Below, piece after piece: positions 29,293 to 38,033 of a stretch of DNA of 64,000 bases. The stretch is from Roseomonas genomospecies 6 (GTDB taxonomy: Bacteria > Pseudomonadota > Alphaproteobacteria > Azospirillales > Azospirillaceae): contig NZ_QOKW01000004.1 of assembly GCF_008365375.1 (NCBI RefSeq), forward strand, positions 124,001 through 188,000. Reading direction: 5' to 3'. The first letter of the stretch is position 1; the number at the start of each line of letters is the position of its first letter. The position numbers and the translations under genes were made by a program. Below the pieces are notes generated by a model. The model ran no database searches, was not told where the DNA came from, and worked only from the letters and a program-made list of their open reading frames with translations.

Positions 29293-32200
29293 ATGCCGGA
29301 CATCGCCGCCATTTCCCAGCGGATCTGGGACATGAAGTACCGCTTCAAGTCCGCCGCGGGCGAACCCATCGACCAGAGCATCGCCGACACATGGCGTCGT
29401 GTCGCCGCCGCGCTCGCCGCCGCCGAGGCCGATCCCCAGCTCTGGGCGCCCCGTTTCGAGGAGGCCTTGTCCCGCTTCGAGTTCCTGCCCGCCGGGCGCA
29501 TCCTGGCGGGGGCCGGCACGGGCCGCTCGGTGACTCTGTTCAACTGCTTCGTGATGGGGACGATCGAGGACGACCTCGGCGCCATCTTCGCCCATCTGCG
29601 CGAAGCGGCGCTGACCATGCAGCAGGGCGGCGGCATCGGCTACGACTTCTCCACCCTGCGGCCCAAGGGCGCCCTCGTGAAGGGCGTCGGCGCCGACGCC
29701 TCCGGCCCGCTGTCCTTCATGGACGTGTGGGACGGCATGTGCCGCACCATCATGTCGGCGGGCGCCCGGCGCGGTGCGATGATGGCCACGCTGCGCTGCG
29801 ACCACCCGGACATCGAGGATTTCATCGACGCCAAGCGCGAGCCCGGGCGGCTGCGCATGTTCAACCTGTCGGTCCTCGTCACCGACGCCTTCATGGACGC
29901 CGTGCGGGCGGACCGGCCCTGGCCGCTGGTCTTCGGCGGGCGGGTGCACCGCGAGGTGCGCGCCCGCGGCCTGTGGGACCGCATCATGCAGGCCACCTAC
30001 GCCTACGCGGAACCCGGCGTGATCTTCATCGACCGGGTGAACGGGCTCAACAATCTCAGCTATTGCGAGTCCATATCTGCAACCAATCCTTGCATCACCG
30101 CCGACAGTTGGGTGCAGACCGCCGAAGGCCCGCGCCTCGTGGCGGATTTGTTGGGCCGACCCTTTGCAGCGGTGGTCGACGGCACCCCCTTTCCATCGAC
30201 ACCGGAGGGATTCTTCCGCACCGGCAGCAAGCCGGTTCTGCGGATCGTGACCAAGGAAGGCTTCACGCTGCGGGCCACCACCGATCACCCTGTCCGGACC
30301 GTCACCCGGCAAACCCGTTACACCCGTGAGGAGGAGTGGAAAGCCACCGGAGCGCTGGTGCCGGGCGATCTGGTCGTCCTCAACGATCATGGCGGCAACC
30401 ATCATGGCGGCGGGCTGCGGTGGGATGGCGCCTATGGCGAGGCGGAAGGCTACCTGACCGGCCTGCTCGTCGGCGACGGGACGCTGAAGGAGGACAAGGC
30501 GGTTCTGTCCGTATGGCCGGGCGAAGCGGTTGCGAACGCTCCGTCCACAAGGCCGGGTGTCGCCGGGGTGATGGAGGCGGCTCTGGCCGCCGCGCGCAGC
30601 TTGCCGCACCGCGCCGACTTCGTCGGCTGGGTCCCGGTGCAAGGCCGCGGCGAACGGCGGATGGCTCTCGGCGCGTTGAAGCGGATCGCGGGCAGCCTTG
30701 GCATGGCTCCCGGAATCAAGGAGATCACGCCGGCCTTGGAACGGACGTCCAGCGACTTCTACCGCGGATTCCTGCGCGGCCTGTTCGACGCGGACGGCAC
30801 CGTTCTAGGCGATCAAACGAAGGGTGTCAGCGTCCGGCTGGCGCAGAGCGACCTGGACCGGCTGCGAGCGGTGCAGCGGATGCTGCTGCGGCTCGGCATC
30901 GTCGGCCGCATTTATGCCGAGCGCCGCCCGCCCAGCCTGAGACTGCTGCCCGATGGCAAGGGCGGGCGCAAGGCATATCAATGCAACGCCGACCACGAAC
31001 TGATCATTGCGAACGACAATCTGGGCCGCTTCGCCGAGCGCATCGGCTTCGCCGACCATGAGAAGCGGGCCAGACTGACCGCCGCCCTGAAAAGCTACCG
31101 CCGCACGCCGAACCGGGAGCGCTTCGTCGCCGAGATCGCGTCCGTCGAGGAGGACGGGATCGAAGACGTCTTCGACGTCCGGATTCCCGGTTTGCACGCC
31201 TTCGACGCCAACGGTCTCCTGGTGCATAACTGCGGCGAGCAGCCGCTTCCCCCCTATGGTGCCTGCCTGCTCGGTTCGATCAACCTCGCCGCGCTGGTGC
31301 TGGACCCGTTCGAGGAGACCGCCCGGCTCGACACGGCCCGGCTGAAGGAGCTGACCGCTCTGGCGGTCCGGATGATGGACAATGTGGTGGACGCCTCGCG
31401 CTTCCCGCTGGAGCAGCAGGCGCGGGAGGCCCGCGCCAAGCGCCGCATCGGGCTGGGCGTCACCGGGCTGGCCGACGCGCTGATCCTCTGCCGCACGCGC
31501 TACGGCAGCGAGGCGGCGGTGGCGCTGACCGAGTCCTGGCTGGGGACGGTCCGCAACGAAGCCTACCGCGCCTCGGCCCTTCTGGCGGCGGAGAAGGGAG
31601 CCTTCCCGCTCTACGACCGCGACGCCTATCTGGACGCCCCGATGGTCCGTGGGCTCGACGCGGACGTGCGCGCCCTGATCGCGGAGCACGGCATCCGCAA
31701 CGCCCTGCTGACCTCCATCGCCCCGACCGGCACGATCTCGCTGTTCGCCGACAACGTGTCCTCCGGCATCGAACCGGTCTTCTCCTACAGCTACGACCGC
31801 ACCGTCCTGATGCCCGACGGCACCCCCCGGACGGAGGAGGTGAGCGACCACGCCTATCGCCTGTTCCGCGCGCGGTTCGGGGAGGACCACCCCTTGCCCG
31901 ATTATTTCGTGGACGCGCAGTCCCTGACCCCGGCGGAGCATGTGGTGATGCAGGCGGCGGCCCAGCGCCATGTCGACAGCTCCATCTCCAAGACCATCAA
32001 TTGCCCGGAGGACCTGCCCTTCGACGCCTTCAAGGACGTCTATTGGCAAGCCTACGAGCTGGGCTGCAAGGGCTGCACCACCTACCGCCCGAACGAGGTC
32101 ACCGGCGCCGTGCTGTCGGTGAAGAAGGAGGGCGCCGCCGCCACACCGCCTTCGATCACCGCCGCCGTCGCGGCCAAGCCGCCCGACCGTCCGGAAACCC

Positions 32201-32685
32201 TGCCGGGCGAAACCTACAAGGTGCGCTGGCCGGACAGCGACCACGCCATGTACATCACCATCAACGACATCGTGGAGGGCGGGCGGCGCCGGCCTTTCGA
32301 AGTCTTCATCAACTCCAAGAACATGGAGCATTACGCCTGGACCGTGGCGCTGACCCGCATGATCTCCGCGGTGTTCCGCCGCGGCGGCGAGGTCGGCTTC
32401 GTCGTGGAGGAGCTGAAGGCGGTCTTCGACCCGCGCGGCGGCGCCTGGATGCAGGGGCGCTACGTGCCTTCTCTTCTGGCGGCCATCGGGGACGTCATCG
32501 AACGGCATCTGAAGGCCATCGGCATGCTGCCGGACGACGGGACGCCAATCGCCTTTCCGGCCCCACCCGCCATCGAAGCGGAGCGGGCCAACCTCCGCCA
32601 ATGCCCGAAATGCGGCCAGCCGGGACTGATCCGGCAGGAGGGGTGCGACAACTGCCTGAACTGTGGCTATTCGAAATGCTCCTGA
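29293..32685 (+). CDS. nrdJ: Adenosylcobalamin-dependent ribonucleotide reductase with intein
   Basis: The precursor has 1130 residues from an ATG preceded by GGAAGGAAG; removing a 380-residue intein leaves about 750. The class II pattern includes FLPAGRILAGAGTGR, SVTLFNCFVMG with the N-terminal redox cysteine, QQGGGIGYDFSTLRPKG, the active-site NP/CGEQPLPPYGACLLGSINL in outline, LLTSIAPTGTISLFADNVSS, and KGCTTYRPNE. The C-terminus has the CPKCGQPG...CDNCLNCGYSKC zinc-ribbon-like tail found in NrdJ of Proteobacteria, which supplies redox-active cysteines. It reduces ribonucleotides with B12 and no oxygen need. The intein lies exactly before the thiyl-radical cysteine (Cys647 of the precursor), so the enzyme can work only after splicing. 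Confidence 0.93.
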   Translation: MPDIAAISQRIWDMKYRFKSAAGEPIDQSIADTWRRVAAALAAAEADPQLWAPRFEEALSRFEFLPAGRILAGAGTGRSVTLFNCFVMGTIEDDLGAIFAHLREAALTMQQGGGIGYDFSTLRPKGALVKGVGADASGPLSFMDVWDGMCRTIMSAGARRGAMMATLRCDHPDIEDFIDAKREPGRLRMFNLSVLVTDAFMDAVRADRPWPLVFGGRVHREVRARGLWDRIMQATYAYAEPGVIFIDRVNGLNNLSYCESISATNPCITADSWVQTAEGPRLVADLLGRPFAAVVDGTPFPSTPEGFFRTGSKPVLRIVTKEGFTLRATTDHPVRTVTRQTRYTREEEWKATGALVPGDLVVLNDHGGNHHGGGLRWDGAYGEAEGYLTGLLVGDGTLKEDKAVLSVWPGEAVANAPSTRPGVAGVMEAALAAARSLPHRADFVGWVPVQGRGERRMALGALKRIAGSLGMAPGIKEITPALERTSSDFYRGFLRGLFDADGTVLGDQTKGVSVRLAQSDLDRLRAVQRMLLRLGIVGRIYAERRPPSLRLLPDGKGGRKAYQCNADHELIIANDNLGRFAERIGFADHEKRARLTAALKSYRRTPNRERFVAEIASVEEDGIEDVFDVRIPGLHAFDANGLLVHNCGEQPLPPYGACLLGSINLAALVLDPFEETARLDTARLKELTALAVRMMDNVVDASRFPLEQQAREARAKRRIGLGVTGLADALILCRTRYGSEAAVALTESWLGTVRNEAYRASALLAAEKGAFPLYDRDAYLDAPMVRGLDADVRALIAEHGIRNALLTSIAPTGTISLFADNVSSGIEPVFSYSYDRTVLMPDGTPRTEEVSDHAYRLFRARFGEDHPLPDYFVDAQSLTPAEHVVMQAAAQRHVDSSISKTINCPEDLPFDAFKDVYWQAYELGCKGCTTYRPNEVTGAVLSVKKEGAAATPPSITAAVAAKPPDRPETLPGETYKVRWPDSDHAMYITINDIVEGGRRRPFEVFINSKNMEHYAWTVALTRMISAVFRRGGEVGFVVEELKAVFDPRGGAWMQGRYVPSLLAAIGDVIERHLKAIGMLPDDGTPIAFPAPPAIEAERANLRQCPKCGQPGLIRQEGCDNCLNCGYSKCS
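30091..31230 (+). mobile_element. LAGLIDADG intein in nrdJ active site
   Basis: 380 residues, precursor positions 267-646. It starts with Cys (CITADSWVQT, block A), has the TTDHPVRT block B with its TxxH, two LAGLIDADG motifs (LTGLLVGDG near intein residue 120 and LRGLFDADG near 230), the EDVFDVRIPGLHAFDANGLL block F, and ends VHN before the extein Cys, the canonical His-Asn/Cys junction. All splicing residues are intact and both endonuclease Asp are present, so it appears able to splice and home. The text reads slightly lower in GC than the flanking exteins. Confidence 0.93.
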
Positions 32686-32802
32686 CCGCCGCTCGCGGAA
32701 AGCGGCGCGGCGGACCGATCAGGACTCCATGACGCCGCGCATCCTGTGGCATAAGAGCCCCCGCAACGCCACAGGAACGACGCCACAGGAACCCGGCCTC
32801 AC

Positions 32803-34422
32803 ATGATCCGCTTCGACAACATCAGCAAGCAGAATGGTCACCGAATCCTCTTCCTCGAAGCATCGGCGGCGTTGAACCGGGGCGAAAAGATCGGACTCGT
32901 CGGTCCCAACGGCGCGGGCAAGACGACGCTGTTCCGCATGATCACCGGCGAGGAACTGCCGGACACCGGTCAGGTGGCGATCGAGAAGCAGGTGACGATC
33001 GGCTACTTCAACCAGGATGTCGGCGAGATGTCGGGCCGCTCCGCCGTGGCCGAGGTCATGGACGGTGCCGGTCCGGTCAGCACCGTGGCCGCGGAACTGG
33101 CGGAGCTGGAAACCGCCATGGCCGATCCCGACCGCGCCGACGAGATGGACGCCATCATCGAGCGCTACGGCGAGGTCCAGGCCCGCTTCGACGAGCTGGG
33201 CGGCTACGAGCTGGAGGGCAAGGCGCGCGAGGTGCTCGCGGGTCTCAGCTTCAGCCAGGAGATGATGGACATGGACGTCGGGATGCTGTCCGGCGGCTGG
33301 AAGATGCGCGTGGCGCTGGCCCGCATCCTGCTGATGCGCCCCGAGGTCATGCTGCTCGACGAGCCGAGCAACCATCTGGACATCGAAAGCCTGATCTGGC
33401 TGGAAGGCTTCCTGAAGGGCTTCGAGGGCGCCCTGCTGATGACCTCGCACGACCGCGAGTTCATGAACCGGATCGTCAACAAGATCATCGAGATCGACAG
33501 CGGGTCGCTGACCAGCTACTCCGGCGACTACGGCTTCTACGAGCGCCAGCGGGCGCTGCGCGAGAAGCAGCAGGAGGCGCAGTTCGAGCGGCAGCAGGCC
33601 ATGCTGGCGAAGGAACTGAAGTTCATCGAGCGCTTCAAGGCCCGCGCCTCGCACGCCAGCCAGGTCCAGAGCCGGGTGAAGAAGCTCGACAAGATCGAAC
33701 GGTTCGAGCCGCCGAAGCGCCGCCAGCTCGTGACCTTCGACTTCCCGCCGGCCCCGCGCTCCGGCGACGACGTCGCGGTTCTGAAGAACGTGCACAAGGG
33801 CTACGGCAGCCGGACCATCTACGAGGGCCTGGACCTGACGATCCGCCGCAAGGAGCGCTGGTGCGTCATGGGCGTCAACGGCGCCGGCAAATCGACCCTG
33901 CTGAAGCTGGTGGCGGGCGCGACCGAGCCGGACAGCGGGACCGTCGCGGTCGGCGGCAGCGTGCGGATGGGCTATTTCTCCCAGCACGCGATGGACCTGC
34001 TCGACGGCGACAAGACAGTGTTCGAATCGCTGGAGGCGTCCTTTCCGCAGGCGAGCCAGGGAGCGCTGCGCGCGCTCGCCGGCTGCTTCGGCTTTTCCGG
34101 CGACGATGTGGAGAAGAAGTGCCGCGTCCTGTCCGGCGGCGAGAAGGCCCGTCTGGTCATGGCGACCATGCTGTTCAACCCGCCGAACTTCCTGGTGCTG
34201 GACGAACCGACCAACCACCTCGACCTCGACACCAAGCAGATGCTGATCGCGGCCCTGTCGGCTTATGAAGGCACCATGCTGTTCGTGTCGCACGACCGGC
34301 ATTTCCTGGCCGCCTTGTCCAACCGCGTGCTGGAGCTGACCCCGGAGGGCATTCACCAGTATGGCGGCGGCTACACCGAATATGTGGCGAGCACCGGGCA
34401 GGAGGCGCCGGGCATTCACTGA
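32803..34422 (+). CDS. ABC-F family ATPase (EttA/YbiT type)
   Basis: 539 residues with two ABC domains and no membrane segments. Domain 1 has GPNGAGKTTLFRM, LSGGWKMRVALARIL and LLLDEPSNHLDIESL; domain 2 has GVNGAGKSTLLKLV, LSGGEKARLVMATML and LVLDEPTNHLDLDT. The linker (about 240-310), with FERQQAMLAKELKFIERFKA, is the P-site tRNA interaction motif region of ABC-F proteins. These bind the ribosomal E site and modulate or rescue translation. The first signature LSGGW replaces LSGGQ, which is common in this family. The best guess is a YbiT-like subgroup; the exact subgroup is uncertain. Confidence 0.88.
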   Translation: MIRFDNISKQNGHRILFLEASAALNRGEKIGLVGPNGAGKTTLFRMITGEELPDTGQVAIEKQVTIGYFNQDVGEMSGRSAVAEVMDGAGPVSTVAAELAELETAMADPDRADEMDAIIERYGEVQARFDELGGYELEGKAREVLAGLSFSQEMMDMDVGMLSGGWKMRVALARILLMRPEVMLLDEPSNHLDIESLIWLEGFLKGFEGALLMTSHDREFMNRIVNKIIEIDSGSLTSYSGDYGFYERQRALREKQQEAQFERQQAMLAKELKFIERFKARASHASQVQSRVKKLDKIERFEPPKRRQLVTFDFPPAPRSGDDVAVLKNVHKGYGSRTIYEGLDLTIRRKERWCVMGVNGAGKSTLLKLVAGATEPDSGTVAVGGSVRMGYFSQHAMDLLDGDKTVFESLEASFPQASQGALRALAGCFGFSGDDVEKKCRVLSGGEKARLVMATMLFNPPNFLVLDEPTNHLDLDTKQMLIAALSAYEGTMLFVSHDRHFLAALSNRVLELTPEGIHQYGGGYTEYVASTGQEAPGIH

Positions 34423-34529
34423 GGCGCGGGGGATCGTGCGCCGCAACAAGCGGCTTGCGCGATCCGCATCCTCCATGGAAACTCGGCACCGTGTCGTCGG
34501 GCTGAGATGCGCAACCTTGGAGATGGGAA

Positions 34530-34757
34530 ATGGCTGGGTACGACAACGCCGACGGCCCCGCGGGGCTGGTCATCCGCCTGATTGACACCGCGGTGAAGGC
34601 TCTGGACGATATGTCCGACGCTGCGGGCGACATTGCACCGGACGTCGGCGATCTGACGGACACGCTGGTCGCCGCCCAGCGCATCGCCGACCGGGCGGCG
34701 CAAGATTTGCGGCGCCTGTCCCAAAAGGTGGCCGTCCAGAAAGTGGCCGCCCAATAG
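34530..34757 (+). CDS. Small acidic helical protein, unknown
   Basis: 75 residues from an ATG with GGAGATGGGAA upstream, a good ribosome site. The product is rich in Ala and Asp (IRLIDTAVKALDDMSDAAGD, then LVAAQRIADRAAQDLRRL) and looks like two amphipathic helices; the C-terminus is basic. No cysteines, signal peptide or known motif. It lies about 100 bases after the ABC-F gene, and a perfect hairpin follows its stop. I do not recognise the family. The ribosome site and codon pattern support a real gene. Confidence 0.5.
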   Translation: MAGYDNADGPAGLVIRLIDTAVKALDDMSDAAGDIAPDVGDLTDTLVAAQRIADRAAQDLRRLSQKVAVQKVAAQ

Positions 34758-34767
34758 CGGCCGAAGC

Positions 34768-34794
34768 GGTGCGGCGCCGGGAAAGCGCCGCACC
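34768..34794. terminator. Hairpin between the small ORF and takP2
   Basis: GGTGCGGCGC, loop CGGGAAA, GCGCCGCACC: a perfect 10-bp stem between convergent genes. There is no clear U tract on either side, so it is a terminator-like or mRNA-end structure rather than a textbook terminator. Confidence 0.55.
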
Positions 34795-34803
34795 GATCCT
34801 CCC

Positions 34804-35919
<1,116 letters not shown>

Positions 35920-35993
35920 TCAGGAACGAACCTATCAGCGTCCTCCGCAGCCCCGCAAAATGTTAGCCGTGCAATGAGCGAATGGCTTACCCG

Positions 35994-36007
35994 ACGAAAT
36001 GTTTCGT
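35994..36007. promoter_or_regulatory. Palindrome between hypD end and takP2 start
   Basis: ACGAAA-TG-TTTCGT is a perfect dyad about 100 bases upstream of the takP2 ATG and 30 bases past the hypD stop. It could be an operator for takP2; no regulator is adjacent. Confidence 0.3.
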
Positions 36008-36036
36008 GACAAACGGTTGCGCATTAAAACCCAGAG

Positions 36037-37176
36037 TTACAGCGCCGCCACCTCATGGTCGCGGAACCGTCCATAAGTGTAATGGGCAGCACACCCCCCT
36101 TCCGCCGACACCATGCAGGAGCCCATCGGGTTCTCCGGCGTGCAGACGGTGCCGAACAGCTTGCAATCGCTGGGCTTCTTCACGCCGCGCAGGATGTCCC
36201 CGCATTCGCACCCCCTGTGGTCGGGAACGGTGCGGCCCGGCACGGCGAAGCGCCGTTCCGCGTCGAAGGCGGCGAAGCTCTCCCGCAGGCACAGGCCGCT
36301 GTCGGGAAGCGAGCCGAGGCCGCGCCATTCGAAGCCGGGGCGCAGATCGAAGGTCTCGGCGACGATCCGCTGGGCCTTCCGGTTGCCGTCGCGGGTCACG
36401 GCGCGGGTGAACTGGTTCTCCACCTCGGCCCGCCCATCGTTCACCTGACGGATCAGCATCAGAATGGCCTGGAGCACGTCCAGCGGCTCGAACCCCGCGA
36501 TGACCACGGGCTTGCGGTAGGTCTCGGCCACGAACTCGTAGGGACGGCTGCCGATGACGACGGAGACATGCGCCGGCCCGACGATCCCGTCCAGCGGCAG
36601 CGTGCCCAGCGTCCGCACCTCCGGGCTGTCCATGATGCCGCGGATGGCGGCGGGGGTCAGGACGTGATTGCAGAAGACGCTGAAATTCCCGAAATTTTTT
36701 GCCTTGGCCGTCTGGACGGCCACCGCGGTCGGCGGCGTCGTGGTCTCGAAGCCGATGGCGAGGAAGACCACCTCGCGGCCCGGATTCTCCTCCGCGATGC
36801 GCAGGGCGTCCATGGTGGACAGAACCATCCGCACGTCCGCCCCTTCGGCCTTGGCCTTCAGCAGGCTGACCCGCCCCGATCCCGGCACGCGCAGCACGTC
36901 GCCGTAGGTGCACAGGATCACGCCGGGCTGGCGCGCGATGGCCACGGCGTCGTCGATCCGCCCCACCGGCAGGACGCAGACCGGACAGCCCGGCCCGTGG
37001 ATCATCCGCACATTGTCCGGCAACAGGTCGGGGATGCCGTAGCGGGACACCGCGTGGGTGTGGCCCCCGCAGAACTCCATCAGGCTGTAGGTCCGCCCGG
37101 TCGCCGCTTCCCGCCCGATCGCGGCGGCGATGCCGCGGGCCAGCCCCGCGTCCCGGAATTCATCGACGTACTTCAT
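36037..37176 (-). CDS. hypD: Hydrogenase maturation protein HypD
   Basis: 379 residues from MKYVDEFRDAGLARGIAAAI. All family motifs are present: MEFCGGHTHAVSRYG, HGPGCPVCVLP, AIGFETTTPPTAVAV, FCNHVLTPAA, VIAGFEPLDVLQ, and the C-terminal Fe-S cluster region CECGDILRGVKKPSDC, CTPENPMGSCMVSAEGGC. HypD with HypC builds the Fe(CN)2CO group of [NiFe] hydrogenases. It is alone here: no hypABCEF or hydrogenase genes are in the window, although hypD normally sits in such a cluster. A perfect FNR-type box lies 58 bases upstream, consistent with low-oxygen expression. Confidence 0.93.
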   Translation of the reverse strand: MKYVDEFRDAGLARGIAAAIGREAATGRTYSLMEFCGGHTHAVSRYGIPDLLPDNVRMIHGPGCPVCVLPVGRIDDAVAIARQPGVILCTYGDVLRVPGSGRVSLLKAKAEGADVRMVLSTMDALRIAEENPGREVVFLAIGFETTTPPTAVAVQTAKAKNFGNFSVFCNHVLTPAAIRGIMDSPEVRTLGTLPLDGIVGPAHVSVVIGSRPYEFVAETYRKPVVIAGFEPLDVLQAILMLIRQVNDGRAEVENQFTRAVTRDGNRKAQRIVAETFDLRPGFEWRGLGSLPDSGLCLRESFAAFDAERRFAVPGRTVPDHRGCECGDILRGVKKPSDCKLFGTVCTPENPMGSCMVSAEGGCAAHYTYGRFRDHEVAAL

Positions 37177-37233
37177 GCCCCGCCCCCTCGGCCTGCCGTG
37201 GCGGCATTTGGACGGCGGCGGGCGGCGCTGGCG

Positions 37234-37247
37234 TTGATGCGGATCAA
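37234..37247. promoter_or_regulatory. FNR/Anr-type box upstream of hypD
   Basis: TTGATGCGGATCAA matches the TTGAT-N4-ATCAA consensus exactly. It is centred about 64 bases before the hypD ATG, in the 119-base gap behind the SH3 gene, a good place for oxygen-dependent activation of hypD. Confidence 0.75.
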
Positions 37248-37295
37248 GAAGAGGGTTCGGGGGACGGCGGCGCGCCTTCCCCCCGAACCACGCCT

Positions 37296-37937
37296 TTACT
37301 TCGAAGCGCCCATCAGGGGCAGCGACAGTTCCGGCCCGCGCCCCGAATCCTCGATTCCGATGGCGGAGGAACCGGGCGTGCCCAGGGCCACGCTCACCGG
37401 ACGCCCGTTGTTGTGGTTCTTCCACATCTCGTAGAGCGCCAGAGTCGCGTAGATCTTGGCCTCGCGGCTGGTGTTGTAGAGCCATTCCTGGGTCGGAATG
37501 ACACGGAGCGCGCCGTTCCCCGACTGCTCCACCCGTTCCGCGAAACGGTAGCCGAGCTGGTTGTTGATGTTCGCCAGCAACCCGTCGAAGCCGGAGGAGA
37601 TCCGCCCGAACCCGGCATCCGACGCGGCGGAGGACGCGCCGCCGAGCGTGCTGGGCGTCTGCCGCTTCACGAGGTCGCCGAAAACCCAGCCCTCCTCGCC
37701 GGTGCGCATCGACCGCACGCCGATCCAGCTTCCTTCCTGCTTCAGCTCGATCACCTCGTCGCCGCGGGTGACCGTGGAGCGGATCGAGGCGTTGTCGGAC
37801 GGGGCCGCGCGCAGGTTCACCTTCTCGCCGGTCACCGTGTGGATGTCGCCGGGCGCCGCCGCCGCGGGCAGGGCCAGCGCCGCCGCCACGCCGATGCCGG
37901 CCAGGGTTCCCAGGAAACTCGTCGTCATCCGAGACAT
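37296..37937 (-). CDS. Exported bacterial SH3-domain protein
   Basis: 213 residues from MSRMTTSFLGTLAGIG; GGGAG lies eight bases upstream, favouring this ATG over two nearby ones. A Sec signal peptide ends at about AAAAPGDI. An SH3b domain follows (about 38-95) with VNLRAAPSDNASIRSTVTRG and WIGVRSMRTGEEGWVFGDLV. The C-terminal half (about 115-213) is not assigned; it carries YNTSREAKIYATLALYEMWK. SH3b domains usually bind cell-wall peptides, so a periplasmic envelope role is likely. It lies upstream of the hypD region on the same strand, but the FNR box separates them. Confidence 0.75.
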   Translation of the reverse strand: MSRMTTSFLGTLAGIGVAAALALPAAAAPGDIHTVTGEKVNLRAAPSDNASIRSTVTRGDEVIELKQEGSWIGVRSMRTGEEGWVFGDLVKRQTPSTLGGASSAASDAGFGRISSGFDGLLANINNQLGYRFAERVEQSGNGALRVIPTQEWLYNTSREAKIYATLALYEMWKNHNNGRPVSVALGTPGSSAIGIEDSGRGPELSLPLMGASK

Positions 37938-38033
37938 GTGCATTCTCCCGCAGAACACGCGCATCGCGCGCCGTTTCCCCTACAACAGGCAAAGGCGGGG
38001 TATGCTCCAAGGACAGGCGCGGTACGGACGGGA

